NCBI GenBank assembly: GCA_033584155.1
Contig: CP138355.1
Coordinates: 3,109,826 to 3,173,825 of the forward strand
Length of the DNA stretch: 64,000 bases
Source: Candidatus Electrothrix scaldis
GTDB taxonomy: Bacteria > Desulfobacterota > Desulfobulbia > Desulfobulbales > Desulfobulbaceae
Direction of reading: 5' to 3'
In this document: positions 7,930 through 15,785 of the stretch, piece after piece
How the letters are laid out: each line of letters opens with the position of its first letter
Numbering within the stretch: position 1 is the first letter of the stretch
Program-made: the position numbers and the translations under genes
The notes under the pieces: generated by a model
Database searches by the model: none
What the model saw: only the letters and a program-made list of their open reading frames with translations
Told to the model about the DNA's origin: nothing

Positions 7930-8957
7930 AAGAGATCAAGGTGCTTTTTGAGAACAAATTCTTTGATGTCCTCCAGAAGCCTGAGCTGTTCCTGGGTCGA
8001 TTTGCCCAATGTGCTCAGTGCCCGCAACAGATCTATGTACTCAGCCATGCCCGGAGGAGTCAATCCCTGACGGCGAGCTGCGTCCCGGTCTGCCCAAAGC
8101 TGTCTGGCTGCTGCCTCTCTCACCTCATCATCCAGAGCAGAAAAATGATCCTGCCCTCGCGTCATTAAATATTTGATCAATTGCTGCTGCCTATCTGCTT
8201 CAGTTCTCTCTCGATTCTTCGGGTCTTCATCCGGCAGATAGAGATGGAGAACCAGACAACGACGGACAAAGGCATCCGGTAATTCCCGTTCCTCATTGGT
8301 GGTAATGATCACCAAGGGTTTTTCTGTCTCCTTCTGCACACAGACGGGCTCGTCACGATAGGGTACAGTAAAGGCTCCGTTGCCCAGGGTTTCCAAAAGT
8401 CCGTTAGGCAGGTCAACATCAGCCTTGTCGATCTCGTCGATGAGCAGGACGCTGCCTTGAGCCGGAATCCAGCAGATCGGTTCTTCCGGTACCCGGTATT
8501 TAAAACAGGTCTGTTCTGACTGCTCCAAAGCTGAGTTCCAATCAAAGACCCACCAAAGGGCACCGGGGGCCAGAAAACGTTTTGGCTCCAGGCAACTTTT
8601 TATCTTTCCATTACCCTCTGATTCTCCATTCTCAACATGACAAGCTGCCGCAAGGGCCTGGGCCTCCCCCAGACGCCCTACTGCATCAAAATGGTATTGC
8701 AGATCCTGGCTTTCTGCCCTGGCATGGACAACCTCGCTAACAAAAAGTCGTCCGAGATGCTGGGCTGCGGCACGGGCCAATTGGCTCTTCCCGGTACCAG
8801 GATTACCACGCACCAACAAGGGGCGCTGGGCTGCCAGAGCAGCATTCAGGGCATTACTGCTTCTGGTATCGAAGCGGTGGACCGACGCAGGCCAGGAACC
8901 TTGCGGGGGAAGGGGTATTGCTTTTTCTGTGGGAAAATCAATCATTACGTTCCTCAA
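7926..8957 (-). CDS. MoxR-like AAA+ ATPase of the conflict operon
   Basis: The 343-residue AAA+ ATPase has Walker A GNPGTGKS (~residue 51-58), Walker B VLLIDEIDKAD, sensor ITTNEERELPDAFVRRC and a helical lid. MoxR-type ATPases normally act as chaperone-like partners of vWA-domain proteins. Here the downstream gene, overlapping by 4 bases (ATGA), encodes a degenerate vWA-like/FGE protein, and the upstream frame (overlapping by 20 bases) is the C-terminal part of the trypsin-like effector. This fits the published idea of ternary MoxR/vWA/effector conflict systems. An insert around residues 110-150, rich in charged residues, precedes the Walker B strand. All catalytic residues look intact. Confidence 0.85.
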   Translation of the reverse strand: MRNVMIDFPTEKAIPLPPQGSWPASVHRFDTRSSNALNAALAAQRPLLVRGNPGTGKSQLARAAAQHLGRLFVSEVVHARAESQDLQYHFDAVGRLGEAQALAAACHVENGESEGNGKIKSCLEPKRFLAPGALWWVFDWNSALEQSEQTCFKYRVPEEPICWIPAQGSVLLIDEIDKADVDLPNGLLETLGNGAFTVPYRDEPVCVQKETEKPLVIITTNEERELPDAFVRRCLVLHLYLPDEDPKNRERTEADRQQQLIKYLMTRGQDHFSALDDEVREAAARQLWADRDAARRQGLTPPGMAEYIDLLRALSTLGKSTQEQLRLLEDIKEFVLKKHLDLL

Positions 8958-9748
8958 TTACTTGTTCAAAAAATCTCGCGATCTGCCAATGCAGCTTCCC
9001 GTCATCCACCAGCAAAGCAGACTGTCCTTCCTCACTTTGCAGGAGTACTAATTTGATGAACGGTACTTTTTGGTGAAACGTCTGAATCTCCTGTAATGAA
9101 AGCCGCGCCCCCGGCCCGTCAACAGGAAGAGTGAGGTAATCAAAGGTATCTGTCCAATAACGCGATTCCAGATAATCCTGCAACGTTTTCAAGTGCTTTT
9201 CAAGCTTAAACCCTTCTTCCAACGGTGGAATCCTGACTACTTTTTTCCAAATCAGCGCGAACAATGCTTTCTCATTATCCGGCACCTCAATCCCACCTTC
9301 CGTGCTCAGAGAGGTCACCGCCAATCGCCCCAGCAGTTTACGGGAATCCCCCTGAAAATTTCCCCGTTGTTCCAGCACCCGTGCGACGATAATTTCAACT
9401 CCAGTCGGTTGCGCAAAACGAACGCTAATCTGGGCGTTCCGCTCCTGCAAGAGCCTGTGCCCATTCTCCTCCACCCAAGTAGAGTCAACTGCTCTAAGCA
9501 CCAGCCACCCTAATATTTTTCTCGCATTTTCTTTCAACTCCTCGCGCTGTTTCGCAAGCCCATCTTCACAGGGAATATCCTGTACCACTTTAGCAGCAGC
9601 TATGGTCAGCCAACCTATAGCCTGCTCAATCCTAACATCAGCACTGCATAACAGATCGCCTATACTTACATCTTCCGACCTTCTGCCTGCCCTCTTAAGA
9701 ATCTTTTCTTTAACATCCTGAAAGCCTTCTTTTTCAAAAAGTTTATTA
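8938..9748 (-). pseudogene. C-terminal part of trypsin-like effector, separated by IS1380 insertion
   Basis: About 268 residues of the original C-terminal region, starting at KLFEKEGFQDVKEKI. The frame now reads upstream into the IS, giving a chimeric start that lies inside the element. If the IS (9749-11423) and one copy of its 5-bp target duplication TATTA are removed, this segment joins exactly in frame to the end of the protease gene (GGA AAG ATT AAT AAA CTT TTT), restoring a protein of about 483 residues. The region is helical and charged; I do not recognise a named domain. It overlaps the start of the MoxR gene by 20 bases. Without reinitiation inside the IS it should not be made. Confidence 0.8.
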
Positions 9749-11423
9749 CCTAAATCCTGCAATTGATCTTTTTGGCTCAAATGACTAACCATTTGGTGTT
9801 GTAGAAAACCAAAAATTCTGAAAATAGTTATCAGTTGATAGTAAAAAACACCGAAAAGTGCTGTTTCCAGATAAGCAGATGCCTCTTTAAGGCTGATCAA
9901 GTAGAATATTTTGCCCCACAAGACGCACTAATCCTGTTGATGGAAAAAAATATTTCAAAAAAAAGAGGTAGTAGTGCTGGTCAGTACAGCCCCACCGCCA
10001 CCCAGTCATCCCACTGAGTGGAATACAGCATTCGTTCGGGAACAAATAGCTTTTGCTGCCGTCCACCAGTAGTATACTTCCCAGCCACCCGAACGAGAAA
10101 TGTACGAATTGTACCTGGCTCCCAGCGACGTAATACAGCATTACCGCTCAATAAAGCCATCCATCGTATCGTGTTGTATGCCAGAATAGCAGTTTGAAAC
10201 AACACACTATTTGCCCAGAAATCTTCTGTCTTGATATGTACCAACGCAGTCTGGTTTTTTGCTTCCTCAATCCAGGTTTCACAAGTTGCTCGTTGGCCGT
10301 ATCGTTTGTGGACCTGCCATGGATCAGCAATCTCACTGACCACATAACAGAAGTAATCGAACTCCTTCATCTCAAACAGGGTCGCTGGTTTTGCCGGGTC
10401 AGCCGGTTTCTCTCTGCGGACCGCAACAAAGAGTCGGGTCGAAGACCAGGTCGTACATTTATGAAAAAAGATACATTGTTCCCAACCGGCCTGCCCGGGG
10501 ACCGGCTCCCAGGATTGTTTGGACAGAAGGGTGACCAGCCCCTTGAGCTTAACCTTGATCAGGTAACTATGACCATACTGATCCAAAAGATCAAGCAGGG
10601 CACCAACAAAAAAACCGCTGTCGCCCCTGAACAAAATCCGGGTTCCATTGGGAAGGTGTGCCAGAAGTTGCTTGGTAAACTCGACAATACCATTACTTGT
10701 ATAGGCATTGCCGCATCGAAGCCACCCTTGCAATATCTCTTTGCTTTCAGCGCAAAATGCAAGCAGAGGATGATACGATTTTGCACCGCGTTTATGTGGA
10801 TTAAACCCTTTGGCCGCTCCTTGCTGAGAACCGTATACCGTCTTTTCTGTGGAATCCACATCAACAACCAGACAGTGGGCTGCACCGACTTTACTTTTCC
10901 CGGATCGCAATCCCTTACGCCACATGCGAGCACGCAACCGATGATTAAGAACTTCCAGGTTATTGATATGACGATAGCTGAATGTTCGAAAAAGGCGGCC
11001 AAAGGTTGTTTCGTCCGGGATTAACCGCCATCCTGCTATCCGGCAAAGTACGCTATCTGCCCAGACTGTTGCAATATTGCTGATAGAACGAGCTCCGCCG
11101 ATAATAGCTATCAAAGGGAGAAATATTATATCAACTGCATCATAAGTGGCGGTGGCTCCGCGTTGATGTTCTAAAGTTTCCTGGATAAGCTGGCCAACAT
11201 TATGTTTTTGCAGGAACTTTACGGCAGGAATCAAGCCTGCCTGTGCTGTAACCCCTTTTGCTCCTTTATTAATTTGTATTTTTTTGGGCGAGACTCGGGC
11301 AGATCGTTTATTCTGTTTAGACTTCATAAAAATAGTGACCCTCTTCTGTAGTAATTTTACCTTTAACATATTGAGGATTATACTATTTTTACGATACCCT
11401 TTCAACTAATTGCAGGATTTAGG
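9749..11423 (-). mobile_element. IS1380-family insertion sequence, copy 1 (1,675 bp)
   Basis: It is bounded by inverted repeats CCTAAATCCTGCAATT (9749-9764) and its complement ending at 11423, and flanked by direct 5-bp target duplications TATTA (9744-9748 and 11424-11428). It is nearly identical to 37677-39350 in the opposite orientation; copy 2 is one base shorter in an A/T run near 9960. It is inserted in the middle of the trypsin-like effector gene, with the transposase reading in the operon direction, so read-through into the MoxR gene is possible. Confidence 0.95.
9981..11327 (-). CDS. IS1380-family transposase (copy 1)
   Basis: DDE transposase of about 448 residues from the ATG at 11327 (MKSKQNKRS), which follows a GAAGAGGG box; a longer frame from a TTG at 11405 also exists. 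Features include GGARSISNIATVWAD, the first-aspartate segment CLVVDVDSTEK, LFRGDSGFF for the second aspartate and RATCETWIEEAKNQ for the terminal glutamate, all typical of the IS1380 branch of the IS4-like superfamily. It appears full length and identical in protein sequence to the second copy at 37.7-39.1 kb, so it is likely recently active. Confidence 0.9.
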   Translation of the reverse strand: MKSKQNKRSARVSPKKIQINKGAKGVTAQAGLIPAVKFLQKHNVGQLIQETLEHQRGATATYDAVDIIFLPLIAIIGGARSISNIATVWADSVLCRIAGWRLIPDETTFGRLFRTFSYRHINNLEVLNHRLRARMWRKGLRSGKSKVGAAHCLVVDVDSTEKTVYGSQQGAAKGFNPHKRGAKSYHPLLAFCAESKEILQGWLRCGNAYTSNGIVEFTKQLLAHLPNGTRILFRGDSGFFVGALLDLLDQYGHSYLIKVKLKGLVTLLSKQSWEPVPGQAGWEQCIFFHKCTTWSSTRLFVAVRREKPADPAKPATLFEMKEFDYFCYVVSEIADPWQVHKRYGQRATCETWIEEAKNQTALVHIKTEDFWANSVLFQTAILAYNTIRWMALLSGNAVLRRWEPGTIRTFLVRVAGKYTTGGRQQKLFVPERMLYSTQWDDWVAVGLY

Positions 11424-12069
11424 TATTAATCTTTCCTCTCAGAACGTTGTCAAATTGACTGATTGAAATTATGGTGCCGACCGGGCACGTTTTTTCTGTC
11501 TGAACTTGCGGCGGCGGCAAATTACTCAATAAATCCTGAAAATCACTGAGCGGGATAAGGTAGGTTTTCCCGTTACCCTGGAGCCGGGAAATACCAGCCA
11601 ACTTCCCTTGATATAGCATCGGGCCACCACTCATTCCCTTACCGACCTCTACCGAGACAGCATACATGTTGTACTTGGGTTCATACTGCCCTACTATTTC
11701 CTCAAAATAATCATAAGGCCGCTCTTCACTGGCATACCCTGCCAACTCAACAGCCTTATCTTTCACTACAGGATCAGTGCATGTTGGCAAAGGAATCTGC
11801 TCTACTCCCTCTTTAAGAACTTGTTGCAACTCAAGCAAGGCAACATCAATACCAGCATCCTGCTTTGAGGCAATAAGGCGCACAGGCAAATTCCCACCTC
11901 CACAAGACGTAGCATTGCGCACATAGAGCGTATCTTTCGGGACATCACGAACCACATGCCAACAGGTCAACAGATGACGATCTGAAACCATAAAAGCGGT
12001 GCCGCAGAATTGCCCCTCTTTACCGCAGCCGCTGTAAACACGAGCAACAGCCCGCTTCCAATCAGCCAT
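11419..12069 (-). CDS. Trypsin-like serine protease, N-terminal part of IS-disrupted effector
   Basis: The 216-residue frame holds a complete chymotrypsin-like protease domain: catalytic His in LLTCWHVV, Asp in AGIDVALLEL and Ser in GKGMSGGPML. There is no signal peptide, so it is cytoplasmic. The last codon and stop (ACC TAA) are contributed by the IS end; the original gene continued in frame into 8938-9743. Its start overlaps the preceding small gene by 8 bases. In conflict systems such proteases are the effector or a signal-processing module, released when the sensor partner is triggered. The protease part may still be produced as a shortened protein. Confidence 0.85.
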   Translation of the reverse strand: MADWKRAVARVYSGCGKEGQFCGTAFMVSDRHLLTCWHVVRDVPKDTLYVRNATSCGGGNLPVRLIASKQDAGIDVALLELQQVLKEGVEQIPLPTCTDPVVKDKAVELAGYASEERPYDYFEEIVGQYEPKYNMYAVSVEVGKGMSGGPMLYQGKLAGISRLQGNGKTYLIPLSDFQDLLSNLPPPQVQTEKTCPVGTIISISQFDNVLRGKINT

Positions 12070-12448
12070 CCTGAACAGTCTCTTTCTCTTTCGGTTTTAC
12101 CCATTTGGCATGCACCTTGATCGCTGCATTGGCTTCCCCGCTCAGAATAACCGGGATGGGATTGCTTTTCCCCTTAAAGCCGATACTCACCTCAACGCCC
12201 CATTCATCTGGTTGTTTTTCCTTCACAGCCTCAGCAACGGTCTCAAAAACACCGGTCAAATTTTGCCGAAGCTGATCTGCAATCTTCTGGAATCGCTCGC
12301 CCTTACCAAAACAGATTTCCTCAGTGCCAGGAGGCAAATAGGATGCTAATTCGCCCATGGTTACATCCGGCGACAGCTCTACCTCTTCCACCTCAACCAA
12401 TAACCGACATCCCTCTTTTAACTCAATGGGTTGGACTGATTTGCTCAT
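12062..12448 (-). CDS. Trypsin-co-occurring small protein (CU044_2847 / Trypco1-like)
   Basis: A 128-residue acidic protein. I chose the ATG at 12448 because AAGGAG lies 6-7 bases upstream; the longer frame to 12529 begins inside the MITE. The pattern LLVEVEEVEL, then DEWGVEVSIGFKGKSNPIPVILSGEANAAIKVHAKW, matches the small beta-rich family that almost always sits next to trypsin-like proteases in bacterial conflict loci. The stop overlaps the protease start by 8 bases, so the two are translationally coupled. Its proposed role is as a regulator or ligand of the protease; this is family-level knowledge and not proven here. Confidence 0.8.
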   Translation of the reverse strand: MSKSVQPIELKEGCRLLVEVEEVELSPDVTMGELASYLPPGTEEICFGKGERFQKIADQLRQNLTGVFETVAEAVKEKQPDEWGVEVSIGFKGKSNPIPVILSGEANAAIKVHAKWVKPKEKETVQDG

Positions 12449-12482
12449 TGCTGGCTCCTTACTCTGTGGTTTATTTTCGATT

Positions 12483-12706
12483 GGGTGCGGCTCTTCTGTT
12501 TTGATGTTAACATATTTATAATATATCAATTGTAGATTTCAAATTGAGTGTTATTCGCTCGAACTGCTCTACTTTTAATCCGGTAAAAATAGACCCCATA
12601 ATTACCACCACATTAACAGGAGCAGTTTAGACAAATAGCACTTAAAGTGAAATGAAGTATTGGCACTTTTTCAATACCCTAGCTTTGATTTAGAAGAGCC
12701 GCACCC
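12483..12706. mobile_element. 224-bp MITE, copy A
   Basis: Non-coding element with terminal inverted repeats GGGTGCGGCTCTTC / GAAGAGCCGCACCC type (one end mismatched) and a perfect 9-bp target duplication TTTTCGATT (12474-12482, 12707-12715). Most of its length aligns to 27674-27896 in inverted orientation. It separates the small trypsin-associated gene from the upstream FGE gene and probably removed or replaced part of the operon leader. Confidence 0.9.
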
Positions 12707-12753
12707 TTTTCGATTTCTATTTCTCATCCTGGGGTAACACCCAAAACAAACGG

Positions 12754-12778
12754 GCACGGCACGCCGTGCGCCCTACCT
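12754..12778. repeat. REP-like palindrome GGCACGGCACGCCGTGCGCCCTAC
   Basis: Short GC-rich palindrome (GCACGGC/GCCGTGC) ending in GCCCTAC. It belongs to the same dispersed family as 4855 and 34317 and lies directly beyond the stop of the second FGE gene, next to its variable region. Confidence 0.55.
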
Positions 12779-13585
12779 CCTGCCTGTTCGACCTCGGGCA
12801 AGGCGGAAGCCAAGATTGTCGTGGCGGCGGCCCGGCGAGTACCAGTAGCGGTAGGCAGAACGGCAGTCCCAGCCGTAGTAGATCCAGGAGCCGCCACGAT
12901 GCACACGGTCACGGCCTGTGTCAGGCCCCAGAGGATCAACAACTGGTTTCGAGGAATAATCTCCGAGCCAGTCCCGGCACCATTCCCACACATTGCCATG
13001 CATCTGGTACAAGCCCCAATCATTGCAGGGCAAAGCCTTAACCTCAACTGTTTCTTCCCGATACAATCCTTTTTCTCCGCCTGCATAGGGATACTTGCCG
13101 TTGTAATTTACCTGATCCGTGCTGATGTTTTCGCCGAAAAAAAACGGGCTGCTGGTTCCGGCCCGGCAGGCGTATTCCCACTGGGCTTCTGTTGGCAAAT
13201 CCAATGCAAGGCCCGGAATCTCCTTATTGAGCGCGACCATAAACTTTTGCGCTTCCTCCCAGCTGACCTGCTCTACCGGGCGTTGCATTCCTTTAAACTC
13301 GCTTGGGTTCTCTCCCATCACGGCCAGCCAGAGTTCCTGAGTTACCGTTGTCGCTCCCAACCAGAAACCTTCCGTCAAGGTCACCTGGTGCAGAATTTCA
13401 TCGTCATATCGCTCCGCCTCATCCTTCGGAGAACCCATCATAAAGATGCCCGGTTCAATCCAGCGCATGACATGGCGGATATGCTGATAATGAAAGGCCA
13501 TCCACAGGCCGTATTCATCCTCGCCCCATTCCGAAGCCCAGCGGTCTGGGAAGGATTCCGGCCAACGTTTGGATTCGTCGATCAT
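12773..13585 (-). CDS. FGE-sulfatase fold protein with second DGR-type variable region
   Basis: The 270-residue protein is essentially one formylglycine-generating-enzyme (C-type-lectin-related) domain: FMMGSPKDEAERYDDE, RPVEQVSWEEA, LPTEAQWEYACRAG, MHGNVWEWCRDW and RGGSWIYYGWDCRSAYR...GFRLARG. Its last ~310 coding bases before the variable region are almost identical to those of the 972-residue protein at 5.0-7.9 kb, although the N-terminal halves have diverged. Its variable positions are rich in Tyr, Trp, Arg and His, unlike the Ser/Gly-rich first copy. It lacks the vWA-like part and lies upstream of the conflict operon, separated from it by the MITE. A second, soluble sensor for the same system is plausible. 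Confidence 0.85.
   Translation of the reverse strand: MIDESKRWPESFPDRWASEWGEDEYGLWMAFHYQHIRHVMRWIEPGIFMMGSPKDEAERYDDEILHQVTLTEGFWLGATTVTQELWLAVMGENPSEFKGMQRPVEQVSWEEAQKFMVALNKEIPGLALDLPTEAQWEYACRAGTSSPFFFGENISTDQVNYNGKYPYAGGEKGLYREETVEVKALPCNDWGLYQMHGNVWEWCRDWLGDYSSKPVVDPLGPDTGRDRVHRGGSWIYYGWDCRSAYRYWYSPGRRHDNLGFRLARGRTGRR
12790..12910 (-). other. DGR-type variable region 2 (core 12815-12910) with constant 3' tail
   Basis: Partner of the variable region at 5056-5151. Codons from GAC (12908-12910) to AAT (12815-12817) differ from copy 1 only at positions explained by template adenines; all third codon positions and all non-A positions are identical. The constant tail CTTGGCTTCCGCCTTGCC follows, and sequence similarity stops abruptly about 30 bases beyond the core. 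No template repeat or reverse transcriptase lies in the window. Confidence 0.85.
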
Positions 13586-13608
13586 GGTCGTCTCTTGCTG
13601 TTAAAACC

Positions 13609-13706
13609 GCCCAAGGTGTTACCCTGGGTTTGATATATTGACCCCCTTCAGGGTTGCCCTGTTCCAACGGAACTGTATGAGCCAGCCTGGGGTAACACCC
13701 CAGGTG
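13609..13706. repeat. Short dispersed repeats around CCTGGGGTAACACCCCAGG
   Basis: The palindromic sequence CCTGGGGTAACACCCCAGG occurs at about 13687-13705. Partial copies are at about 13609-13627 (AGGTGTTACCCTGGG) and 12728-12742 (CCTGGGGTAACACCC). All flank the second FGE gene. They look like intergenic palindromic repeats; no function can be read from them. Confidence 0.4.
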
Positions 13707-13711
13707 TGAAA

Positions 13712-14266
13712 TCATACCCCGTTATACACCTCAGCAAGCGGCAACGTGCATTCCAGGCAATCAGAAAAAAACTCTTCCCCACTCTGGAACAGCTCCGGCT
13801 TCCACTTATTTTTTCTCCGAAAGACCGTAACCGCCTGCCTATCCTGGGCAATCAAAATGTACTCCTGCAAGGAAGGAAGCGAGGTGTAGGCCATGAATTT
13901 TTCCCGTCGGTCAATACGCTCGGTTGAGGGGGAAAGCACCTCAACGATCAGACAAGGCCGGGTTCGGTAATATTCTTCTCTATCCTCCGGGTCACAGCTG
14001 ACCAACAGATCCGGGTAGTAAAAAATATCTTCTTCCGCAATCTGAAGATAGACCTTCATATCAGCCATAAAGACCTGACGCGAACTGTTGCGGGCCGCCG
14101 CATGCAGGACGGCAAATACATTACCGGAAATCAGGTTATGGGTCGCACTTGCCCCGCCCATAGCATGGGTGGTGCCATTGATATATTCATGTCGAATCTC
14201 GGTTTGTTGCTCCCCGGCAAGATAGTCCTGAATGCTTACGCCCTCTTGCACCGTTTGTGCTTTCAT
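13712..14266 (-). CDS. Uma2 family (DUF820) putative endonuclease
   Basis: The 184-residue protein has the Uma2 pattern: EIRHEYINGTTHAM, VFMADMKVYL, FYYPDLLVSCDP (catalytic Asp of the restriction-endonuclease-like core) and CLIVEVLSPSTERIDRREK (E-x-K part) followed by YxSLPSLQEYILI. The PD-(D/E)xK nuclease fold is inferred from the family; the true substrate is unknown. Such genes are abundant in filamentous and multicellular bacteria and often come in many copies. It lies 22 bases after hisD on the same strand but is probably an independent cassette. Confidence 0.85.
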   Translation of the reverse strand: MKAQTVQEGVSIQDYLAGEQQTEIRHEYINGTTHAMGGASATHNLISGNVFAVLHAAARNSSRQVFMADMKVYLQIAEEDIFYYPDLLVSCDPEDREEYYRTRPCLIVEVLSPSTERIDRREKFMAYTSLPSLQEYILIAQDRQAVTVFRRKNKWKPELFQSGEEFFSDCLECTLPLAEVYNGV

Positions 14267-14288
14267 CGTATAGCCCCCTGTTGAAATC

Positions 14289-15593
14289 TTATTTCACCCG
14301 CACCGCCACAGAATTGGCATGGGCACTAAGCCCCTCCAGATTCGCCAGCCGCTGGATATGATCCGCATCGTTGAGTAACGCCTGACGGGAATAGGAGATA
14401 ATCGAACTCTTTTTGAGAAAGGTCTCCACCCCAAGAGCAGAAGAAATGCGGGCCGTGCCCATAGTAGGCAGGACATGATTGGGACCAGCCACGTAATCAC
14501 CAGCTGCCTCCGGGGTGTGCGCACCCAGAAAGATCGCGCCAGCATGCTTAATCATGGGCAACCACTGCCAGGGCTCTTCAACCTGAAGCTCCAGATGCTC
14601 AATGGCAATCTCGTTTGCCAAGTCGATCCCCTGCTCCACATTCTCCACCACCAGGATCAAGCCCCGCTGATGTAAGGAGGTGCGGGCAATATCCTCCCGG
14701 GTCAGGTTGGGCAGCTGTTTTTCCAGCTCTCCCTTCACTGCTTCAGCCACAGAGCTCTCTGTGGTCAGGAGCAGAGCTAGGGCCATAGGATCATGCTCGG
14801 CCTGGGCCAGCATATCCGCAGCAATATAGGCAGGGGTTGCTGCATGATCGGCAACGATTAGCACCTCACTGGGACCGGCGATCATATCAATACGCACCTT
14901 GCCCATAACCTGGCGCTTGGCCTCAGTAACAAATTGATTTCCCGGCCCAACAATGACATCCACCGCAGGAACGGATTCGGTCCCAAAGGCCAAGGCGGCA
15001 ATGGCCCAGGCAGATCCAGCCTTGTAGACCTCGGTAATCCCCACTTCCTTAGCCGCCATGAGCAGGGCTGGAGCAATCTTGCCCTCTTTATTGGGCGGGG
15101 TCATCATGACCCGCTGCTGCACCCCGGCAATACCGGCAGGAATGGCATTCATCAGCACCGAGGAGACCAGGGGGGTAGAACCGCCCTGCCCGCCCGGCAC
15201 ATAAAGACCCGCTGAATCCACCGGACGAACCAGGCGCCCGGTAATGGTGCCGTCATCGCGGGTCAGCATCCAGGACTCTTCCATCTCCCGTTCATGAAAC
15301 AGGCGAATCCGCTCGGCAGCAAAGCTCAGGGTTGCCATGAAGTCCTCATCAACTGCCTCAGCTGCCTCAGCAAATTCTTCCTCACTCACCTTGAAGGCGT
15401 CCAAATTTAGCTCCGGGGCATCAAAACGGCGGGTGTACTCCAACACAGCCTCATCGCCCCGACTGCGCACCTGCTCCAGAATATCGGTTACAGTTTGGGC
15501 ACACTTACTGTCAGCAAGGGCAAAGCGGTCCCGCAGCGCGTCCATGCTCTTTTTTCCCTGCTCGGTTGCATAGCTTTCAATACGAATAGTCAT
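14289..15593 (-). CDS. hisD: Histidinol dehydrogenase
   Basis: The 434-residue enzyme catalyses the last two oxidations of histidine biosynthesis (L-histidinol to L-histidine, NAD+- and Zn-dependent). Signature stretches include the zinc-site segment IAGPSEVLIVAD and PAYIAADMLAQAEHDP, followed by NHVLPTMGTARISSALGVETF. I chose ATG 15593 (MTIRIESY), preceded by AGAGGAAAA, rather than the longer frame to 15719, whose upstream part has no family similarity and crosses a terminator-like hairpin. No other his genes are adjacent. Confidence 0.96.
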   Translation of the reverse strand: MTIRIESYATEQGKKSMDALRDRFALADSKCAQTVTDILEQVRSRGDEAVLEYTRRFDAPELNLDAFKVSEEEFAEAAEAVDEDFMATLSFAAERIRLFHEREMEESWMLTRDDGTITGRLVRPVDSAGLYVPGGQGGSTPLVSSVLMNAIPAGIAGVQQRVMMTPPNKEGKIAPALLMAAKEVGITEVYKAGSAWAIAALAFGTESVPAVDVIVGPGNQFVTEAKRQVMGKVRIDMIAGPSEVLIVADHAATPAYIAADMLAQAEHDPMALALLLTTESSVAEAVKGELEKQLPNLTREDIARTSLHQRGLILVVENVEQGIDLANEIAIEHLELQVEEPWQWLPMIKHAGAIFLGAHTPEAAGDYVAGPNHVLPTMGTARISSALGVETFLKKSSIISYSRQALLNDADHIQRLANLEGLSAHANSVAVRVK

Positions 15594-15622
15594 AAAATTT
15601 TCCTCTTGAATCCTTACAAAAC

Positions 15623-15652
15623 AAAAAAACCCCGCCCCAAAGGACGGGGTTG
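15623..15652 (-). terminator. Rho-independent terminator upstream of hisD
   Basis: Read on the minus strand, AACCCCGTCC and GGGCGGGGTT form a strong stem with a TTTGG loop, followed by TTTTTTTGTTTT. It lies between the DUF2058 gene and hisD and probably ends the upstream transcript. I looked for a histidine-rich leader peptide that would make it an attenuator and found none. Confidence 0.75.
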
Positions 15653-15728
15653 GCAAATAACCCAATGAATCGAACGCTGAAGGAATAGGTCCCTGTACCT
15701 GCCTGTTTATATCCCGCACGGATATTCA

Positions 15729-15753
15729 GGGCGAACACAGGGAATCGCCCCTA
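15729..15753. repeat. REP-like repeat GGGCGAACACAGGGAATCGCCCCTAC
   Basis: An intergenic copy of the dispersed family that also occurs at 17478 and 31687 in almost the same form. It is palindromic at its ends (GGGCGA / TCGCCC). Confidence 0.6.
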
Positions 15754-15785
15754 CAATCACGCTGCAAAATGAAATCAACAGATTA

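Noticed and set aside
12821-13633. 270-residue plus-strand open frame opposite the FGE gene
   Set aside because: Antisense shadow of the second FGE gene; composition and repeats mirror the real gene, and no family fits.
15600-15720. Histidine operon attenuator with leader peptide before hisD
   Set aside because: The terminator hairpin is present, but no open frame with a run of histidine codons precedes it.
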